From NCBI GenBank assembly GCA_900769885.1, contig CAAGIG010000069.1, forward strand, positions 1-6,938: a stretch of DNA of 6,938 nucleotides. The letters are read 5' to 3'. Each line of letters begins with the position of its first letter. Position 1 is the stretch's first letter. This stretch comes from Rikenellaceae bacterium. Lineage in GTDB: Bacteria; Bacteroidota; Bacteroidia; Bacteroidales; UBA932. Below, one piece after another: positions 6,921 to 6,938 of the stretch. Below the pieces are notes generated by a model. The model did not search any database. It saw nothing but the letters and a program-made list of their open reading frames with translations, and had not been told where the DNA came from. The position numbers and the translations under genes were made by a program.

Positions 6921-6938
6921 AGATCGGAAGAGCACACG
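6921..6938 (+). other. Illumina TruSeq adapter remnant at the contig end (artefact)
   Basis: The final 18 bases, AGATCGGAAGAGCACACG, are identical to the first 18 bases of the Illumina TruSeq Read 1 adapter. They sit exactly at the end of the sequence, as expected from an untrimmed short-insert read. The first A may be either the A-tail of the ligation or a genomic base, so the insert ends at 6920 or 6921. In the ftsZ frame it reads RSEEHT; on the minus strand one frame reads (V/M)CSSDL. Both are peptide tags produced by this adapter. Confidence 0.96.

Overview
The window is one continuous, plus-strand run of division and cell wall (dcw) genes. In order it holds the 3' end of murD, then complete ftsW, murG, murC, ftsQ and ftsA, and a 3'-truncated ftsZ. 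Every gene is recognisable from family motifs. Junctions range from an 8-base overlap to an 11-base gap, so there is no intergenic stretch to hold a separate locus. I saw no tRNA, rRNA, mobile element, CRISPR array, riboswitch or GC-rich terminator.

The source is most likely a member of the Bacteroidota, probably Bacteroidales-like. The reasons are the order murD-ftsW-murG-murC-ftsQ-ftsA-ftsZ with no murB or ddl before ftsQ; AT-rich start regions without a clear Shine-Dalgarno sequence; arginine encoded mostly by AGA/AGG; and the character of the proteins (a divergent, short FtsQ with a lysine-rich tail, and a FtsW with a charged insertion before its GPGNS motif). I cannot name a genus from sequence alone.

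Layout: positions 1-157 are the murD tail (D-Glu-adding ligase). 162-1352 is ftsW (septal SEDS glycosyltransferase). 1356-2492 is murG (lipid II synthesis). 2497-3849 is murC (L-Ala-adding ligase). 3842-4642 is ftsQ (divisome scaffold). 4654-5973 is ftsA (actin-like membrane tether of FtsZ). 5976-6920 is ftsZ (tubulin-like ring protein), cut before its C-terminal end. MurC and MurD build the UDP-MurNAc-peptide, MurG completes lipid II, FtsW polymerises it at the septum, and FtsQ, FtsA and FtsZ assemble and position the machine.

The most important observation is technical. The last 18 bases (6921-6938) are identical to the start of the Illumina TruSeq adapter, AGATCGGAAGAGCACACG. The genomic sequence therefore ends at 6920 (or 6921), and the terminal residues RSEEHT of the ftsZ frame are artefactual. 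I found no undescribed biological system. The remaining findings are modest residue-level oddities in otherwise standard genes, above all an Asn in FtsZ where E. coli has the nucleotide-contacting Arg142.
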